From Pseudomonas poae (GTDB lineage: Bacteria; Pseudomonadota; Gammaproteobacteria; Pseudomonadales; Pseudomonadaceae), in contig NZ_JYLI01000005.1 in NCBI RefSeq assembly GCF_001439785.1, forward strand, positions 124,001-188,000: a DNA stretch of 64,000 bases, given 5' to 3'. Below are positions 33,432 to 44,692 of the stretch, piece by piece. The position numbers were made by a program, and so were the translations under genes. The stretch's first letter is position 1, and the number at the start of each line of letters is the position of its first letter. Under the pieces are notes generated by a model. The model did not search any database and was not told where the DNA came from. It worked only from the letters and a program-made list of their open reading frames with translations.

Positions 33432-34567
33432 AAGGCCTCCTGTGTATGACCGATCAGATTCAGCACCGCATCGGCCGCCTGGTTCGAGGCATCCCGACGC
33501 AGGGTGCGGTGGATGTCGTCAAAACCACGGGTCTGCTCTTCGCCGCCATCGATCAAGGGTAGTAGGGTTTGCGCAAGGGCGGCGGGCGTTGCGTCGTCCT
33601 GCAACAACTCCGGCACCAGCAGGCGCTGGGCCAGCAGGTTAGGCAGGGAAATATAAGGGCTCTTGACCATGCGCTTGAGAATCCAGAACGTCAGCGGCGC
33701 GAGGCGATAGGCCACGACCATCGGGCGTTTGTACAGCAGAGCCTCCAGGGTCGCGGTGCCCGAGGCGATGAGAACTGCGTCGCAGGCAGCCAGGGCCAGG
33801 TGTGACTGGCCGTCGAGCAAGGTCAGCGGCAGGTTGCGTCCTTCGAGCAGCGTCTCGATCTGCGCACGGCGTTGCGGACTGGCACAGGGCAGCACGAAGC
33901 GAATACCCGGCCTGAGGGCAAGCAGGCGCTCGGCGGCATCAAAAAACAGTGCGCCCAGGCGCCCGACTTCGCCACCGCGGCTGCCCGGCATCAGCGCAAC
34001 CAACGGGCCATCAGGCAATCCCAGCTCGGCACGCGCCGCAGCGCGGTCAGCCTGCAAGGGAATTGCGTCGGCCAGCGTATGGCCGACAAACCGTACCGGC
34101 ACGCCCTGCTCCTCGTAGAACCGGGCCTCGAAGGGCAGCAGCGTCAGCATCAGGTCGCAGCCTTCGCGGATTTTCAACACGCGCTTCTGCCGCCACGCCC
34201 ACACGGAGGGGCTGACGTAATGCACGGTCTTGATCCCGGCCTGACGCAGCTTGAGTTCGATATTAAGGGTGAAGTCCGGCGCGTCGATGCCGATAAAAAC
34301 GTCGGGCTTTTCTTCGATCAGGGTCTGAATCAGCAGCTTGCGCCGTGCAAGCAATTCACGCAGCCGGCCCAGTACTTCCACCAGGCCCATGACCGACAGG
34401 CGTTCCATGGGGAAGTAGGACGTGAGTCCTTCGGCCTGCATGAGAGGACCGCCAACGCCGATGAATTCGACTGCTGGGTGGCGGGCTTTGAGGGCCTGCA
34501 TCAGGCCTGCGCCCAGAATATCGCCGGACGCTTCTCCGGCCACCAGCGCAATACGCACAGTGGCCAT
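33428..34567 (-). CDS. lpxB: Lipid-A-disaccharide synthase
   Basis: A 379-residue GT19 enzyme that joins UDP-2,3-diacylglucosamine and lipid X at the inner membrane. The N-terminal [36 protein letters not shown]-like IDAPDFTLN and PGSRGGEV motifs are clear. It starts two bases after the lpxA stop. Confidence 0.97.
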   Translation of the reverse strand: MATVRIALVAGEASGDILGAGLMQALKARHPAVEFIGVGGPLMQAEGLTSYFPMERLSVMGLVEVLGRLRELLARRKLLIQTLIEEKPDVFIGIDAPDFTLNIELKLRQAGIKTVHYVSPSVWAWRQKRVLKIREGCDLMLTLLPFEARFYEEQGVPVRFVGHTLADAIPLQADRAAARAELGLPDGPLVALMPGSRGGEVGRLGALFFDAAERLLALRPGIRFVLPCASPQRRAQIETLLEGRNLPLTLLDGQSHLALAACDAVLIASGTATLEALLYKRPMVVAYRLAPLTFWILKRMVKSPYISLPNLLAQRLLVPELLQDDATPAALAQTLLPLIDGGEEQTRGFDDIHRTLRRDASNQAADAVLNLIGHTQEAL

Positions 34568-34569
34568 GA

Positions 34570-35346
34570 TCAGCGGGTGATGCCGCGAGTCGACGCCTGA
34601 ATCGAGTCACGGAATACCGCGACTTCCGGGAACAGCGTTGCCGGCTCGGTCAGTTCAGTCAGCGCCTGCTCTACCGTCAGGCCCTGGCGGTAGACCGTCT
34701 TGTAGGCGCGGCGCAAGGCATGGATGGCGTCTTCGCTGAAACCACGGCGACGCATGCCTTCAAAATTCATGCTGCGGGCTTCGGCCGGGTTGCCGAAGAC
34801 CGTGACAAATGCCGGAACATCCTTGCCGATGGCGGTGCCCATGCCGGAAAAGCTGTGAGCGCCTATATGGCAGTACTGATGAACCAGCGTGAAGCCGGAC
34901 AGAATCGCCCAATCGTCAACGTGCACATGGCCAGCCAACGCGGTGTTATTGACCAGGATGCAATGGTTGCCGATGACGCTGTCGTGCCCGATGTGCGCGT
35001 AGGCCATCACCAGGTTGTGATCACCCAGTGTGGTCTCGGCACGATCTTGAACGGTGCCACGGTGAATGGTCACGCCTTCACGAATGATGTTGTGATCACC
35101 GATTACCAGGCGTGTTTCCTCACCCTTGTACTTCATGTCCGGGGTGTCTTCGCCTACCGATGAAAACTGGTAGATGCGATTGTGTTTGCCAATACGGGTC
35201 GGACCCTTGAGGATCACGTGCGGCCCGATGACAGTACCCTCGCCGATTTCCACACCTGCGCCGACGATCGACCAGGGGCCGACCTCTACGCCTGCGGCCA
35301 GTACGGCCGACGGATCGATGATTGCGCGAGGGTCAATCAAACTCAT
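34570..35346 (-). CDS. lpxA: UDP-N-acetylglucosamine O-acyltransferase LpxA
   Basis: A 258-residue left-handed beta-helix acyltransferase that adds a 3-hydroxyacyl chain to UDP-GlcNAc, the first lipid A step. Hexapeptide repeats fill residues 1-190. The catalytic histidine region is [14 protein letters not shown], and a helical C-terminus follows. The start at 35346 ([11 protein letters not shown]) overlaps the fabZ stop by four bases. Confidence 0.97.
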   Translation of the reverse strand: MSLIDPRAIIDPSAVLAAGVEVGPWSIVGAGVEIGEGTVIGPHVILKGPTRIGKHNRIYQFSSVGEDTPDMKYKGEETRLVIGDHNIIREGVTIHRGTVQDRAETTLGDHNLVMAYAHIGHDSVIGNHCILVNNTALAGHVHVDDWAILSGFTLVHQYCHIGAHSFSGMGTAIGKDVPAFVTVFGNPAEARSMNFEGMRRRGFSEDAIHALRRAYKTVYRQGLTVEQALTELTEPATLFPEVAVFRDSIQASTRGITR

Positions 35347-35783
35347 AGTTTGCGTTCCGCACAGATGATCTCGGCGGAGCACACCGGCTTGCCATCGACC
35401 GAAGCCTGGCATTCGAACTTCCAGATCTGGCGCTTGCAGCTGATGAACCTGGCTTCCAGGATCAACTGGTCACCCGGAGTGACCGGGTTGCGAAAACGCA
35501 GCTTGTCGGAACCCACGAAATAGTAAAGCGTGCCGTCGGCAGGCTTGAGGTCGAGCATTTTGAAACCAAGGATACCGGCAGCCTGGGCCATCGCTTCGAT
35601 GATCAACACGCCTGGCATGATGGGATGCGCAGGAAAGTGACCGTTGAAGAATGGCTCGTTGATGCTGACATTCTTGTAGGCACGAATGCGCTTTTCCTCA
35701 ATGTTCAGGTCCACTACGCGGTCTACCAGCAGGAACGGGTAACGGTGAGGCAGGTATTCGCGAATCTCGTTGATGTCCATCAT
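35343..35783 (-). CDS. fabZ: 3-hydroxyacyl-ACP dehydratase FabZ
   Basis: A 146-residue hot-dog-fold dehydratase in fatty-acid elongation. The catalytic motif [20 protein letters not shown] contains the active-site histidine, and [13 protein letters not shown] is the N-terminal signature. It competes with LpxA for 3-hydroxyacyl-ACP, so their coupling is functionally meaningful. Either of two adjacent ATG codons (35783 or 35780) could be used; neither has a strong Shine-Dalgarno. Confidence 0.96.
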   Translation of the reverse strand: MMDINEIREYLPHRYPFLLVDRVVDLNIEEKRIRAYKNVSINEPFFNGHFPAHPIMPGVLIIEAMAQAAGILGFKMLDLKPADGTLYYFVGSDKLRFRNPVTPGDQLILEARFISCKRQIWKFECQASVDGKPVCSAEIICAERKL

Positions 35784-35892
35784 TTCGGGGGGAAGCCTGT
35801 AATAAATTGGGGGCGGGCGGACTAAAAGCACGCCCCGCTAGCAAATCAAGGAGGCAGTCTTGCGGCTGTGCACACTTGATATGGAAATGGTA

Positions 35893-36948
35893 TCAGCCTT
35901 GTGATGAAGCATTACCGTCAGGGGTCACGTCCCCGACGCGCTTTTCCAGCTGCTTGAGACGTCGGGCCATGTCGTCGAGCTGTCTCAAGCGTGCTGCACT
36001 CTTGCGCCATTCAGCTGCGGGCTGCATGGCGGTGCCGGAAGAATAGGCACCCGGCTCGGTAATCGAGTGGGTCACCATGGTCATGCCGGTAATGAACACG
36101 TTGTCACAGATATCGATATGCCCCACCAGCCCAACACCACCGGCGAGCATGCAATGCTTGCCGATTTTAGTACTGCCGGAAATGCCCACGCAGGCGGCCA
36201 TGGCGGTGTGATCGCCAATCTGCACGTTGTGGGCAATCTGAATCTGGTTGTCGAGCTTCACGCCATTACCGATCACGGTATCGGCCAAGGCGCCGCGATC
36301 GACAGCGGTGTTGACGCCGATTTCAACGTCGTCGCCGATCAATACGCCGCCGACCTGGGCAATCTTGTGCCAGATACCTTTGGCATTGGCAAAACCGAAG
36401 CCTTCACCACCGATCACCGCGCCCGACTGGATCACCACACGCTGGCCGATACGCACATCGTGATACAGGGTCACCCGGGGAGCCAGCCAGCCATCGGCAC
36501 CGATTTCACAGCGTGCACCGATAAAGCAATGCGCGCCGACGGTGACGCCAGCGCCAATACGCGCACCGCTCTCGATCACCGCAAAGGCGCCGATACTGGC
36601 CGCAGGATCAACCTGGGCATCCTCGGCGATCACCGCCGACGGATGAATCCCACCGGCAGCCCTGGGCTTTGGATCGAACAGGTGCGAGGCTTTGGCGTAC
36701 GACAGGTACGGGTCGGCCACCACCAGCGCATCCCCAACGTAACCCTCGGCGTCCGCGGCCTTCAACAACACGGCTGCGGCCTGACAGTCAACCAGGTATT
36801 TACGGTATTGGGGATTTGCGAGGAAGCTCAACTGAGCTGGGCCAGCCTCCTGCAAGGTGGCTAGCCCAGTGATTTCCTTCTCCGGGGAGCCACACAAGGT
36901 GGCGCCCAGGAACTCGGCCAACTCGCCGAGCCTGATAGTCGCGGTCAT
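35893..36948 (-). CDS. lpxD: UDP-3-O-(3-hydroxyacyl)glucosamine N-acyltransferase
   Basis: A 351-residue trimeric acyltransferase for the third lipid A step. It has an N-terminal uridine-binding domain (1-100), a left-handed beta-helix with many hexapeptide repeats (about 105-300) including the catalytic His segment [16 protein letters not shown], and a C-terminal helix ([12 protein letters not shown]). It starts three bases after the skp/ompH stop. Confidence 0.96.
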   Translation of the reverse strand: MTATIRLGELAEFLGATLCGSPEKEITGLATLQEAGPAQLSFLANPQYRKYLVDCQAAAVLLKAADAEGYVGDALVVADPYLSYAKASHLFDPKPRAAGGIHPSAVIAEDAQVDPAASIGAFAVIESGARIGAGVTVGAHCFIGARCEIGADGWLAPRVTLYHDVRIGQRVVIQSGAVIGGEGFGFANAKGIWHKIAQVGGVLIGDDVEIGVNTAVDRGALADTVIGNGVKLDNQIQIAHNVQIGDHTAMAACVGISGSTKIGKHCMLAGGVGLVGHIDICDNVFITGMTMVTHSITEPGAYSSGTAMQPAAEWRKSAARLRQLDDMARRLKQLEKRVGDVTPDGNASSQG

Positions 36949-36951
36949 GGC

Positions 36952-37455
36952 TTACTTCAGCTGGTTCATGCGCTCGATCACCTGACGGGTGATGTCGTAT
37001 TGAGGTTTGACGTCAATCACGGCGCCGCGCTCGAACACCAGGTCAAAGGCACCTTTCTTGATGACTTCTTCCACAGCGCTGTCGAGTTTGGGCTTGAGCT
37101 GCTTGAGCATTTCACGGTCGGCAACAGCCTTGGCTTCGTTCAGTTCCTTGGACTGGAACTGATAGTCACGGGCCTTTTGCTTGAATTCAAGCTCCAGGCG
37201 CTCGCGCTCGCCCTGCTGCATCTTGTCGCCACCAGCAACCAGACGGTCCTGGATGCCCTTGGCGCTGCTTTCCAGAGTCTTGAGCTTGGTCAGTTGCGGA
37301 CCGAATTTTTTCTCGGCATCCACGGCGTAACGCTTGGCCGCGTCGGATTCAAGCAAAGCCATCTGATAGTTCAGCACGGCGATTTTCATTTCGGCGAAGG
37401 CCGGGGTGGTTACCAGCACGGTGGCCAGCAGGACCAATTGAGTCAACTTACGCAC
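36952..37455 (-). CDS. skp: Periplasmic chaperone Skp/OmpH
   Basis: A 167-residue chaperone with a signal peptide (MRKLTQLVLLATVLVTTPAFA) and a long coiled-coil body rich in Lys, Glu and Gln (about 45-125), as expected for the trimeric jellyfish fold. It protects unfolded outer-membrane proteins on the way to the BAM complex, whose core gene bamA is 45 bases upstream. Confidence 0.94.
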   Translation of the reverse strand: MRKLTQLVLLATVLVTTPAFAEMKIAVLNYQMALLESDAAKRYAVDAEKKFGPQLTKLKTLESSAKGIQDRLVAGGDKMQQGERERLELEFKQKARDYQFQSKELNEAKAVADREMLKQLKPKLDSAVEEVIKKGAFDLVFERGAVIDVKPQYDITRQVIERMNQLK

Positions 37456-37500
37456 GATGTACTCCTACAGAATCCGTTGTCGTTATCTTGGGTCAGACGC

Positions 37501-39888
37501 TTAGAACGTCTGGCCGAGGGAGAATTGGAAAATCTGGGTTTCAGCGTTATCCGGTTTCTTGATCGGCATGGCCAGAGCGAAGCTCAACGGACCAAGCGCG
37601 GTCACCCAGGTCACACCCACACCCACGGAGCTAGCCAGATTGCTGAGGCTCACGTCGTTGCACTGGGTATTGGACTTCACGCCACTCGGGTTGGTGATCT
37701 GGTCACATTTGGAATCGAACACGTTACCCACGTCCCAGAAGACCGACGTGCGCAGGGACCGCTGGTCTTTCACGAACGGCAGTGGGAACAGGACTTCCGC
37801 GCCACCCTGGATCAACACGTTGCCACCGAACGGCAGTGGATCGTTGTCCGAGTCCACCTGCGTGCCCTGGTTACCGGTAAACGCCTGACCACGGCTTGGC
37901 GTACCACGAGGACCCAGCGTGCTGTCCTTGAAACCACGTACCGAGTTGAAACCACCGGCGTAGTAGTTCTCATAGAACGGCAGGCCATTGGTCGAACCGT
38001 AACCGTCGCCATAGCCCAGCTCAGTGTGCAGGCGCAGGGTGTAATTGTCGGTCAACGGCTGGAACAACTGGCCGCGGTAATCAAGCTTGAAGAACGACAG
38101 GTCGCTGCCCGGCGTGGTGACTTCCGCAGTCAGGCTCTGGGAGTGGCCACGGGTCGCCAGCACACCTTTGTTCAGGGTCGATTCGGACCAGCCGGCAGAC
38201 GCCTTGAAGTTCAGGAATTTGTCGCCTTCACGACGGGTGAAATCAAAGATTTCGTCCACGGTGAACACACCGGTCTTGATCTCGTCCTGCTGCGCGGTGA
38301 GGCCAAAGGTCAGACGCGAAGTCTCACTGATCGGATAACCGATGTTGACGCCGGCACCCAGGCTGTCGATCGCGTAGCTTGCCACGTCGACGTCGAGGTC
38401 TTTGTAGTCGGTGGTGCGGTAGAAGGCGTTGTAGCCCAGGCTCACACCGTCAGCAGTCCAGTAGGGGTCGGTATAACCGAAGTTATAGCGGCTCTGGTAT
38501 TCGCTTCGGGTCAGGCCGATAGACACACGGTTACCGGTACCGAGGAAGTTGTTCTGGGTGATCGAACCACCGAGGATGAGGCCGGCACTCTGTGCAAAAC
38601 CGACGCTGGCGGTGATCGAGCCCGAGGCTTGTTCCTCAACGGCGTAGTTCACGTCAACCTGGTCGTCCACACCCGGTACGGCCGGGGTTTCGACGTTGAC
38701 TTCCTTGAAGAAGCCCAGGCGCTCAAGACGGGTCTTGGACTGGTCGATGAGGTAAGTCGACGCCCAGCCACCTTCCATCTGGCGCATTTCACGGCGCAGC
38801 ACTTCGTCGGCAGACTTGGTGTTGCCACGGAAGTTGATGCGGTTGACGTAGGCACGCTTGCCGGGATCGACCACGAAGGTGATGTCCACGGTGTGATCTT
38901 CGTCATGGGGGGTCGGCACGCCGTTGACGTTGGCGAAGGTATAGCCTTCGTTGCCCAGGCGACGGGTGATCAGCTCGGACGTGGTGGTCATCAGCTTGCG
39001 CGAGAACACCTGGTCTTTCTGCACCAGCAACAGGGACTTGACCTGGTCTTCAGGGACTTTCAGGTCGCCGCTCAGCTTGACGTCACGCACCTTGTACTTC
39101 TCACCCTCATTGACGTTGACGGTGATGTACACATGCTTCTTGTCAGGGGTGATGGACACCTGGGTCGAAGCGATATCCATGTTGATATAGCCACGGTCCA
39201 GGTAGAACGAACGCAGACGCTCCAGATCACCGGAGAGTTTTTCACGGGCGTACTTGTCATCGTTCTTGAAGAACGACAACCAGTTGGTGGTCTTGAGTTC
39301 GAACAGGCCGACCAGTTCGTCATCATCGAACTTGGTGTTGCCCACCACGTTGATGTGCTGAATGGCGGCCACGGTGCCTTCGTTGATGTTGACCTTGAGG
39401 CCGACCCGGTTGCGCGGCTGCGGCACCACTTCGGTCTCGACGCTGGCCGAGTAGCGACCCTGGGCAACGTACTGACGTTGCAGCTCGTTACGCACACCTT
39501 CAAGCGTGGCACGCTGGAAGATCTCGCCCTCGGCCAGGCCCGATTGCTTGAGGCCCTTCATCAGGTCTTCAGTGGAGATCGCCTTGTTGCCTTCGATCTC
39601 GATACTGGCGACGGAAGGTCGCTCGACGACGGTGATGACCAGGACGTTACCTTCGCGACCCAGTTGGATGTCTTGAAAGAAACCGGTTTTGAACAGCGCA
39701 CGAGTGGATTCCACCAGGCGACGATCATCCGCCTGTTCCCCGACGTTCAACGGCAAGGCACCAAAGACGCTACCCGCGGAAACCCGCTGGAGGCCGTTGA
39801 CGCGAATATCGGAGATAGTGAAGGACTCGGCGTGAACTTCGGCGATCATCAATACGGTGAGAACCGCAGTTAGCAGCAGACGTTTCAT
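37501..39888 (-). CDS. bamA: Outer-membrane protein assembly factor BamA
   Basis: A 795-residue Omp85 protein: signal peptide (MKRLLLTAVLTVLMIAEVHA), five POTRA domains (about 22-420) and a 16-strand barrel. The barrel contains the VRGF motif of loop 6 (GFNSVRGFKDSTLGPRG) and ends with Phe (FQFSLGQTF), the outer-membrane targeting signature. It inserts beta-barrel proteins. The start at 39888 begins the signal peptide. An unusually long open frame runs antisense but is not a gene. Confidence 0.97.
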   Translation of the reverse strand: MKRLLLTAVLTVLMIAEVHAESFTISDIRVNGLQRVSAGSVFGALPLNVGEQADDRRLVESTRALFKTGFFQDIQLGREGNVLVITVVERPSVASIEIEGNKAISTEDLMKGLKQSGLAEGEIFQRATLEGVRNELQRQYVAQGRYSASVETEVVPQPRNRVGLKVNINEGTVAAIQHINVVGNTKFDDDELVGLFELKTTNWLSFFKNDDKYAREKLSGDLERLRSFYLDRGYINMDIASTQVSITPDKKHVYITVNVNEGEKYKVRDVKLSGDLKVPEDQVKSLLLVQKDQVFSRKLMTTTSELITRRLGNEGYTFANVNGVPTPHDEDHTVDITFVVDPGKRAYVNRINFRGNTKSADEVLRREMRQMEGGWASTYLIDQSKTRLERLGFFKEVNVETPAVPGVDDQVDVNYAVEEQASGSITASVGFAQSAGLILGGSITQNNFLGTGNRVSIGLTRSEYQSRYNFGYTDPYWTADGVSLGYNAFYRTTDYKDLDVDVASYAIDSLGAGVNIGYPISETSRLTFGLTAQQDEIKTGVFTVDEIFDFTRREGDKFLNFKASAGWSESTLNKGVLATRGHSQSLTAEVTTPGSDLSFFKLDYRGQLFQPLTDNYTLRLHTELGYGDGYGSTNGLPFYENYYAGGFNSVRGFKDSTLGPRGTPSRGQAFTGNQGTQVDSDNDPLPFGGNVLIQGGAEVLFPLPFVKDQRSLRTSVFWDVGNVFDSKCDQITNPSGVKSNTQCNDVSLSNLASSVGVGVTWVTALGPLSFALAMPIKKPDNAETQIFQFSLGQTF

Positions 39889-39962
39889 GAAGTCCTTTCT
39901 TATTCCAACTGGCAATAAACAAACTGCCGCAAAATGCGGCAGATTCGCAATTCAGCGAAGCG

Positions 39963-41315
39963 TTACAGACGACCCAGATCGTTAACCAGGGCTAACAACA
40001 TCACCCCGACCACCAAACTGATACCGATCTGTATCCCCCAACCCTGCACCCGATCCGACAAGGGGCGACCACGCACCCACTCGACCAGATAAAACAACAG
40101 ATGCCCCCCATCCAATACAGGAATGGGCAGCAAATTCAGAACTCCAAGGCTGATACTGAGATAAGCCAGGAAATTCAGGAAATCCGCGACACCCGACTGG
40201 GCAGAAGCGCCCGCCACTTTAGCAATGGTTATCGGTCCACTCAAGTTTTTTACCGAGAGCTCGCCGAACAACATTTTCTTGAGGGACTCCAGGGTCAGCA
40301 CACTCATGGTCCAGGTGCGTTTAGCACCCTCGCCGATCGCGTCCAACGGCCCGAAGCTGACCTCACGCACCATCGACGGCGGCCACTCCGGGCTTTTCAC
40401 TCCGGCACCCAGGTAACCCCCGGCCGCCTTGGCTTCGCCACGAGCCGACAAGGTTACGGGGACGTCGATTTGCGCGGCATCGCGCTCGACTTTCAGCACA
40501 ATTTTTCTGTCAGGCCGTACACGCACCAGGTCGACCACCTGTTGCCAGTCATTCAGCGGCTGGCCATCGAGGGCCAGCAGACGGTCGCCGGTTTTCAGAC
40601 CTGCGGCCTGCGCCGGACCTTTCGGATCCAGCTCGGCGAGCACTGGCGGCAACGATGGGCGCCATGGCCGGATACCCAGGGATTTGATCGGATCAGGCTC
40701 GTCGGCACCCTTGAGCCAATGATCCAGTGCCAATGAACGCGGAGTTTCGGCGCTGGAATCCTGCTCGCGCACCACCACCTTGACGGTGCCGCTCTCACCC
40801 AGACGGCGCACCAGCTGCAAATTGACCGCGCCCCAACCCGTGGTCGGCTCGCCATCAATGGAAACTATTTCCTGCCCCGCGATCAGACCGGCCTTGGCCG
40901 CAATACTGTCCGCCTCGACCGCGCCGATGACCGGACGCACCTGCTGGCTGCCCAGCATGGCCAACACCCAGAAGAACACCATGGCCAGCAGGAAGTTGGC
41001 GATCGGTCCGGCGGCGACAATGGCGATACGCTGACCAACGGTCTTGCGATTGAAGGACTGGTCCAACTGGTCAACCGGCACTTCGCCTTCGCGCTCATCG
41101 AGCATCTTGACGTAGCCCCCCAGCGGGATGGCTGCGATCACGAATTCGGTGCCCTGGCGATCATGCCAACGCACCAGCGGCATACCGAAGCCGACGGAAA
41201 AGCGCAGCACCTTCACGCCACAGCGGCGTGCCACCCAGAAGTGGCCGAATTCGTGGAAGGTAACCAGCACCCCCAGAGCAACCAGGGTGCCGACAATCAT
41301 GTAGAGCGCACTCAT
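39963..41315 (-). CDS. rseP: Site-2 intramembrane protease RseP/MucP
   Basis: A 450-residue inner-membrane zinc metalloprotease. HEFGH (about residues 21-25) in the first span and the LLPIPVLDGGHLLFY motif near residue 395 supply the metal ligands. Two PDZ domains lie between (about 125-305). It cleaves the anti-sigma factor MucA/RseA to release AlgU/RpoE, so it links envelope stress to the downstream BamA pathway. It lies 74 bases upstream of bamA. Confidence 0.96.
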   Translation of the reverse strand: MSALYMIVGTLVALGVLVTFHEFGHFWVARRCGVKVLRFSVGFGMPLVRWHDRQGTEFVIAAIPLGGYVKMLDEREGEVPVDQLDQSFNRKTVGQRIAIVAAGPIANFLLAMVFFWVLAMLGSQQVRPVIGAVEADSIAAKAGLIAGQEIVSIDGEPTTGWGAVNLQLVRRLGESGTVKVVVREQDSSAETPRSLALDHWLKGADEPDPIKSLGIRPWRPSLPPVLAELDPKGPAQAAGLKTGDRLLALDGQPLNDWQQVVDLVRVRPDRKIVLKVERDAAQIDVPVTLSARGEAKAAGGYLGAGVKSPEWPPSMVREVSFGPLDAIGEGAKRTWTMSVLTLESLKKMLFGELSVKNLSGPITIAKVAGASAQSGVADFLNFLAYLSISLGVLNLLPIPVLDGGHLLFYLVEWVRGRPLSDRVQGWGIQIGISLVVGVMLLALVNDLGRL

Positions 41316-41367
41316 CTAATTTCTCCGCATTCCAATCCAGTGCCCGCAGGCCACACATGCCCGCCGA

Positions 41368-42558
41368 CTAACGCGCGTTGCGGTTCAGCCATTGTTCGGC
41401 CAGGACCCGGGCCTTTGTATCAGCCTCGAACACCGCCGCCAACTCATTCACGACCACTACCGGCTCAAGACTCAGGACGTCGTCGATGATACTCGCGATC
41501 TGCGGAAAGCGGATGCGCCGTTCGAGAAACGCCGCCACGGCCACTTCATTGGCCGCATTGAGCATCGCCGGTGCGCTGTTGCCCGCCTCGGCCGCCTGAC
41601 GCGCCAGACGCAGACAAGGAAAACGCTGCTCATCCGGCGCTTCGAAGTCCAGACGGGCGATGGCGAACAAGTCCAGAGGCGCGACCCCGGAATCAATGCG
41701 CTCCGGCCAGGCCAGGGCATTGGCGATGGGCGTTCGCATGTCGGGATTGCCCAACTGCGCCAGCACCGAACCGTCCACATAGTCGACCAGGGAATGAATC
41801 ACGCTTTGCGGGTGAATCACCACCTCGACCTGCTCCGGCCGCGCATCGAACAGCCAGCAGGCTTCTATCAGCTCCAGGCCCTTGTTCATCATGCTGGCCG
41901 AGTCGACGGAAATCTTGCGGCCCATGGACCAGTTCGGATGGGCGCAGGCCTGCTCCGGCGATACATGCTCCAGCTGCGCCAGCGGCGTTTGCCGGAAGGG
42001 CCCACCGGAGGCAGTCAAAAGAATCCGGCGCACACCCACCTGGCTCAGGCCACGCGCGAAATCACCGGGCATGCACTGAAAAATAGCGTTATGTTCGCTG
42101 TCCAGAGGCAGCAGCACGGCGCCGCTCTTGCGCACCGCCTGCATAAACAGCGCGCCGGACATCACCAGCGCCTCTTTATTGGCCAGCAGAATTTTCTTGC
42201 CGGCATCGACTGCGGCCAACGTCGGACGCAGACCGGCAGCACCGACGATGGCAGCCACCACCGTGTCGACCTCGGCATCCGCCGACACCTGACACAACCC
42301 CTCCTCGCCCACCAGCACCCGAGTGGCCAGCCCGGCAGCGTGCAGATCATCCTGCAAGCCTCGCGCAGCCGCCGCCTCAGGCACCACAGCAAAGCGCGGC
42401 ACATGGCGCACGCACAGCGCCAGCAATTCCTTCACGCGCGAAAAGCCCGTGAGGGCGAATACCTGATAACGCTCAGGATGCCGTGCAATCACATCGAGGG
42501 TGCTCAGCCCTATCGAGCCCGTAGCACCCAGCACTGTCACCTGTTGCGCACGACTCAC
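41368..42558 (-). CDS. dxr: 1-deoxy-D-xylulose 5-phosphate reductoisomerase
   Basis: A 396-residue MEP-pathway enzyme that makes 2-C-methylerythritol 4-phosphate. It has the NADPH motif [15 protein letters not shown] and the metal-binding segment [14 protein letters not shown] [10 protein letters not shown]. The GTG start at 42558 gives the family N-terminus ([10 protein letters not shown]) and overlaps the cdsA stop (GTGA); the ATG five codons earlier would extend into cdsA. It is the third MEP gene in the window after ispD and ispF. Confidence 0.95.
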   Translation of the reverse strand: MSRAQQVTVLGATGSIGLSTLDVIARHPERYQVFALTGFSRVKELLALCVRHVPRFAVVPEAAAARGLQDDLHAAGLATRVLVGEEGLCQVSADAEVDTVVAAIVGAAGLRPTLAAVDAGKKILLANKEALVMSGALFMQAVRKSGAVLLPLDSEHNAIFQCMPGDFARGLSQVGVRRILLTASGGPFRQTPLAQLEHVSPEQACAHPNWSMGRKISVDSASMMNKGLELIEACWLFDARPEQVEVVIHPQSVIHSLVDYVDGSVLAQLGNPDMRTPIANALAWPERIDSGVAPLDLFAIARLDFEAPDEQRFPCLRLARQAAEAGNSAPAMLNAANEVAVAAFLERRIRFPQIASIIDDVLSLEPVVVVNELAAVFEADTKARVLAEQWLNRNAR

Positions 42559-43361
42559 GAAGCGATCATCCACAACAGCACGGCAAAGATCGGGATGGCG
42601 GCGGTGAGACTGTCGATACGGTCCAGCACGCCGCCATGACCCGGCAGCAGATTACTGCTGTCCTTGATCCCGGCCTGGCGCTTGAACATGCTTTCGGTAA
42701 GGTCACCCACCACCGAAATAAACACGACGATCGCCGTGCCCACCAGGCCCAGGAGAATTTCCTTCAGCGACCAGTCGCGCACTATCCCGACTATCAGCGT
42801 GATCACCAGCGTCAAGGCAAGGCCGCCGTAGACGCCTTCCCAGCTTTTACCCGGACTGACAGCCGGAGCGAGCTTGCGCTTGCCGAAGGCACGGCCGGAA
42901 AAGTACGCGCCGATATCGGCACCCCAAACCAGCACCATCACTGCCAGGATCAATTGATTACCAATCGGGAAGCGCTTGATCTCCACCAGCCCTTGCCAGG
43001 CCGGCAGCAGAATCAGCAGGCCGATCACCAATTTGCAGGCGACGCTGGACCAGTGGCCACTGGTGCGCGGGTAGGTCAGCACGAGGAATGTCGCCATCGC
43101 CCACCACAGCACCGCCGCGCCCAGCACCCAGGGTGCGACGTCCGGCAGGATGTACATCAGGAACAGCAGCACTGCCACCACAGCGGCGTAGACCACACGT
43201 GGCAGCTGGTTGGTGAAACCCGCCAGACGCGCCCATTCCCAGGCACCCAGCGTCACGACCAGGCCGATAAACAGTGCAAAACCGGAACCGTCGAGCAGGA
43301 AAAACCCGCAAAGCGCGATGGGCAGCAGGATCAGTGCCGTGATGATTCGTTGTTTAAGCAT
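42555..43361 (-). CDS. cdsA: Phosphatidate cytidylyltransferase
   Basis: A 268-residue polytopic inner-membrane enzyme that makes CDP-diacylglycerol from phosphatidate and CTP. About seven to eight hydrophobic spans are visible. The family signature near the C-terminus reads [17 protein letters not shown] followed by [12 protein letters not shown]. Its start codon directly follows the uppS stop with no gap. Confidence 0.96.
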   Translation of the reverse strand: MLKQRIITALILLPIALCGFFLLDGSGFALFIGLVVTLGAWEWARLAGFTNQLPRVVYAAVVAVLLFLMYILPDVAPWVLGAAVLWWAMATFLVLTYPRTSGHWSSVACKLVIGLLILLPAWQGLVEIKRFPIGNQLILAVMVLVWGADIGAYFSGRAFGKRKLAPAVSPGKSWEGVYGGLALTLVITLIVGIVRDWSLKEILLGLVGTAIVVFISVVGDLTESMFKRQAGIKDSSNLLPGHGGVLDRIDSLTAAIPIFAVLLWMIAS

Positions 43362-44117
43362 TTAAACCCGGGCTCCAGCTTCGATCTGCTCGCTCGTTTT
43401 ACCGAAGCGACGCTGACGGGAAGCGAAATCAGCCAGCGCTTTGCGCATGGCATCGTGTTTGAAGTCCGGCCAGAACAGGTCGGAGAAATACAGCTCGGTA
43501 TAAGCCAGCTGCCACAGCAGGAAATTGCTGATGCGGTGTTCGCCACCGGTGCGAATGCACAAGTCCGGCAACGGCAGGTCGCCGGTCACCAGGCAGGTTT
43601 GCAACAACTCGGGCGTGATGTCTTCCGGCTGCAAGTGACCGGCCTGCACTTCTCTGGCCAATCGCTGAGCTGCCTGGGCGATATCCCACTGACCGCCATA
43701 GTTGGCGGCGATCTGCAGCACAAAACGGTCGGCCCCGGCGGTGATCGCCTCGGCCTCGCGCATGGCGGCCTGCAGTTCCGGATGGAAGCGCGAGCGATCA
43801 CCAATGATGCGCAGGCTGATGTTGTTGTCATTGAGGCGCTTGGCTTCACGACGCAGGGCCTTGAAGAACAGGTCCATCAAGGCACTGACTTCGTCGGCCG
43901 GGCGCTGCCAGTTCTCACTGGAGAAGGCAAACAGCGTGAGCACCTCGACCTTGGCCTCGGCGCACACTTCAATCACAGCCCGTACCGCGTCGACACCCGC
44001 TTTATGCCCGGCCACGCCCGGCATAAAGCGCTTCTTCGCCCAGCGATTATTCCCATCCATGATGATCGCGACATGGCGCGGCACCACGGAGGGCACAGTC
44101 TGCTTGGTCTTTTCCAT
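43362..44117 (-). CDS. uppS: Undecaprenyl diphosphate synthase
   Basis: A 251-residue cis-prenyltransferase that makes C55-PP, the carrier for peptidoglycan and O-antigen. The catalytic P-loop is IIMDGNNRWAKKR with its aspartate, and DLCIRTGGEHRISNFLLWQ is the second signature. It draws on IPP from the MEP genes in the same cluster and lies 17 bases after frr. Confidence 0.97.
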   Translation of the reverse strand: MEKTKQTVPSVVPRHVAIIMDGNNRWAKKRFMPGVAGHKAGVDAVRAVIEVCAEAKVEVLTLFAFSSENWQRPADEVSALMDLFFKALRREAKRLNDNNISLRIIGDRSRFHPELQAAMREAEAITAGADRFVLQIAANYGGQWDIAQAAQRLAREVQAGHLQPEDITPELLQTCLVTGDLPLPDLCIRTGGEHRISNFLLWQLAYTELYFSDLFWPDFKHDAMRKALADFASRQRRFGKTSEQIEAGARV

Positions 44118-44134
44118 GAAGGCGTCCTGACCCC

Positions 44135-44692
44135 TTATACGGCCATCAGGTCCTTTTCTTTCTCGTCGGTTGCCTTGGTGATCTGCGCCTCGGCATCCTT
44201 GGTCAGCTTGTCGATGTCGGCGACGGCGCGACGCTCTTCGTCTTCGCTGATTTCCTTGTCCTTGACCAGCTTCTTCAGGTCACCCAAGGCATCGCGACGG
44301 ATGTTACGCACGGCAACACGCGCATCTTCAGCCGCGCTACGCGCCTGCTTGGTGAAGCCCTTGCGGGTCTCTTCGGTCAGCGCCGGCATGGAAATCAGCA
44401 GCAACTCGCCCAGGTTGGTCGGGTTGAGGTTCAGACCGGCGCTCTGGATGGCCTTGTCGACGGCGCCGAGCATGTTGCGCTCAAATGCCACGACCTGCAG
44501 GGTGCGCGAGTCCTTTACGGTGATGTTGGCCACCTGAGTGATGGAGGTGTCTGCGCCGTAGTACGGCACCATCACGCTGCCCAGAATGCTTGGGTGAGCC
44601 TTTCCCGTACGAATCTGACCAAATGCATGGTTCAGGGAATCCAGGGATTTCTGCATACGCTCTTGAGCGTCTTTCTTGATTTCGTTGATCAT
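44135..44692 (-). CDS. frr: Ribosome recycling factor
   Basis: A 185-residue tRNA-shaped protein that, with EF-G, splits post-termination ribosomes. The family opening ([17 protein letters not shown]), the segment GRAHPSIL-like [10 protein letters not shown] and the helical C-terminus are clear. It overlaps pyrH by four bases. Confidence 0.97.
   Translation of the reverse strand: MINEIKKDAQERMQKSLDSLNHAFGQIRTGKAHPSILGSVMVPYYGADTSITQVANITVKDSRTLQVVAFERNMLGAVDKAIQSAGLNLNPTNLGELLLISMPALTEETRKGFTKQARSAAEDARVAVRNIRRDALGDLKKLVKDKEISEDEERRAVADIDKLTKDAEAQITKATDEKEKDLMAV

Noticed and set aside
37000..39873. Open frame of 957 codons antisense to bamA and skp
   Set aside because: It spans two unrelated genes on the other strand and lacks any recognisable motif. 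It is a codon-bias artefact.
42636..44537. Open frame of 633 codons antisense to cdsA, uppS and frr
   Set aside because: It crosses three well-supported genes and has shadow-type composition.
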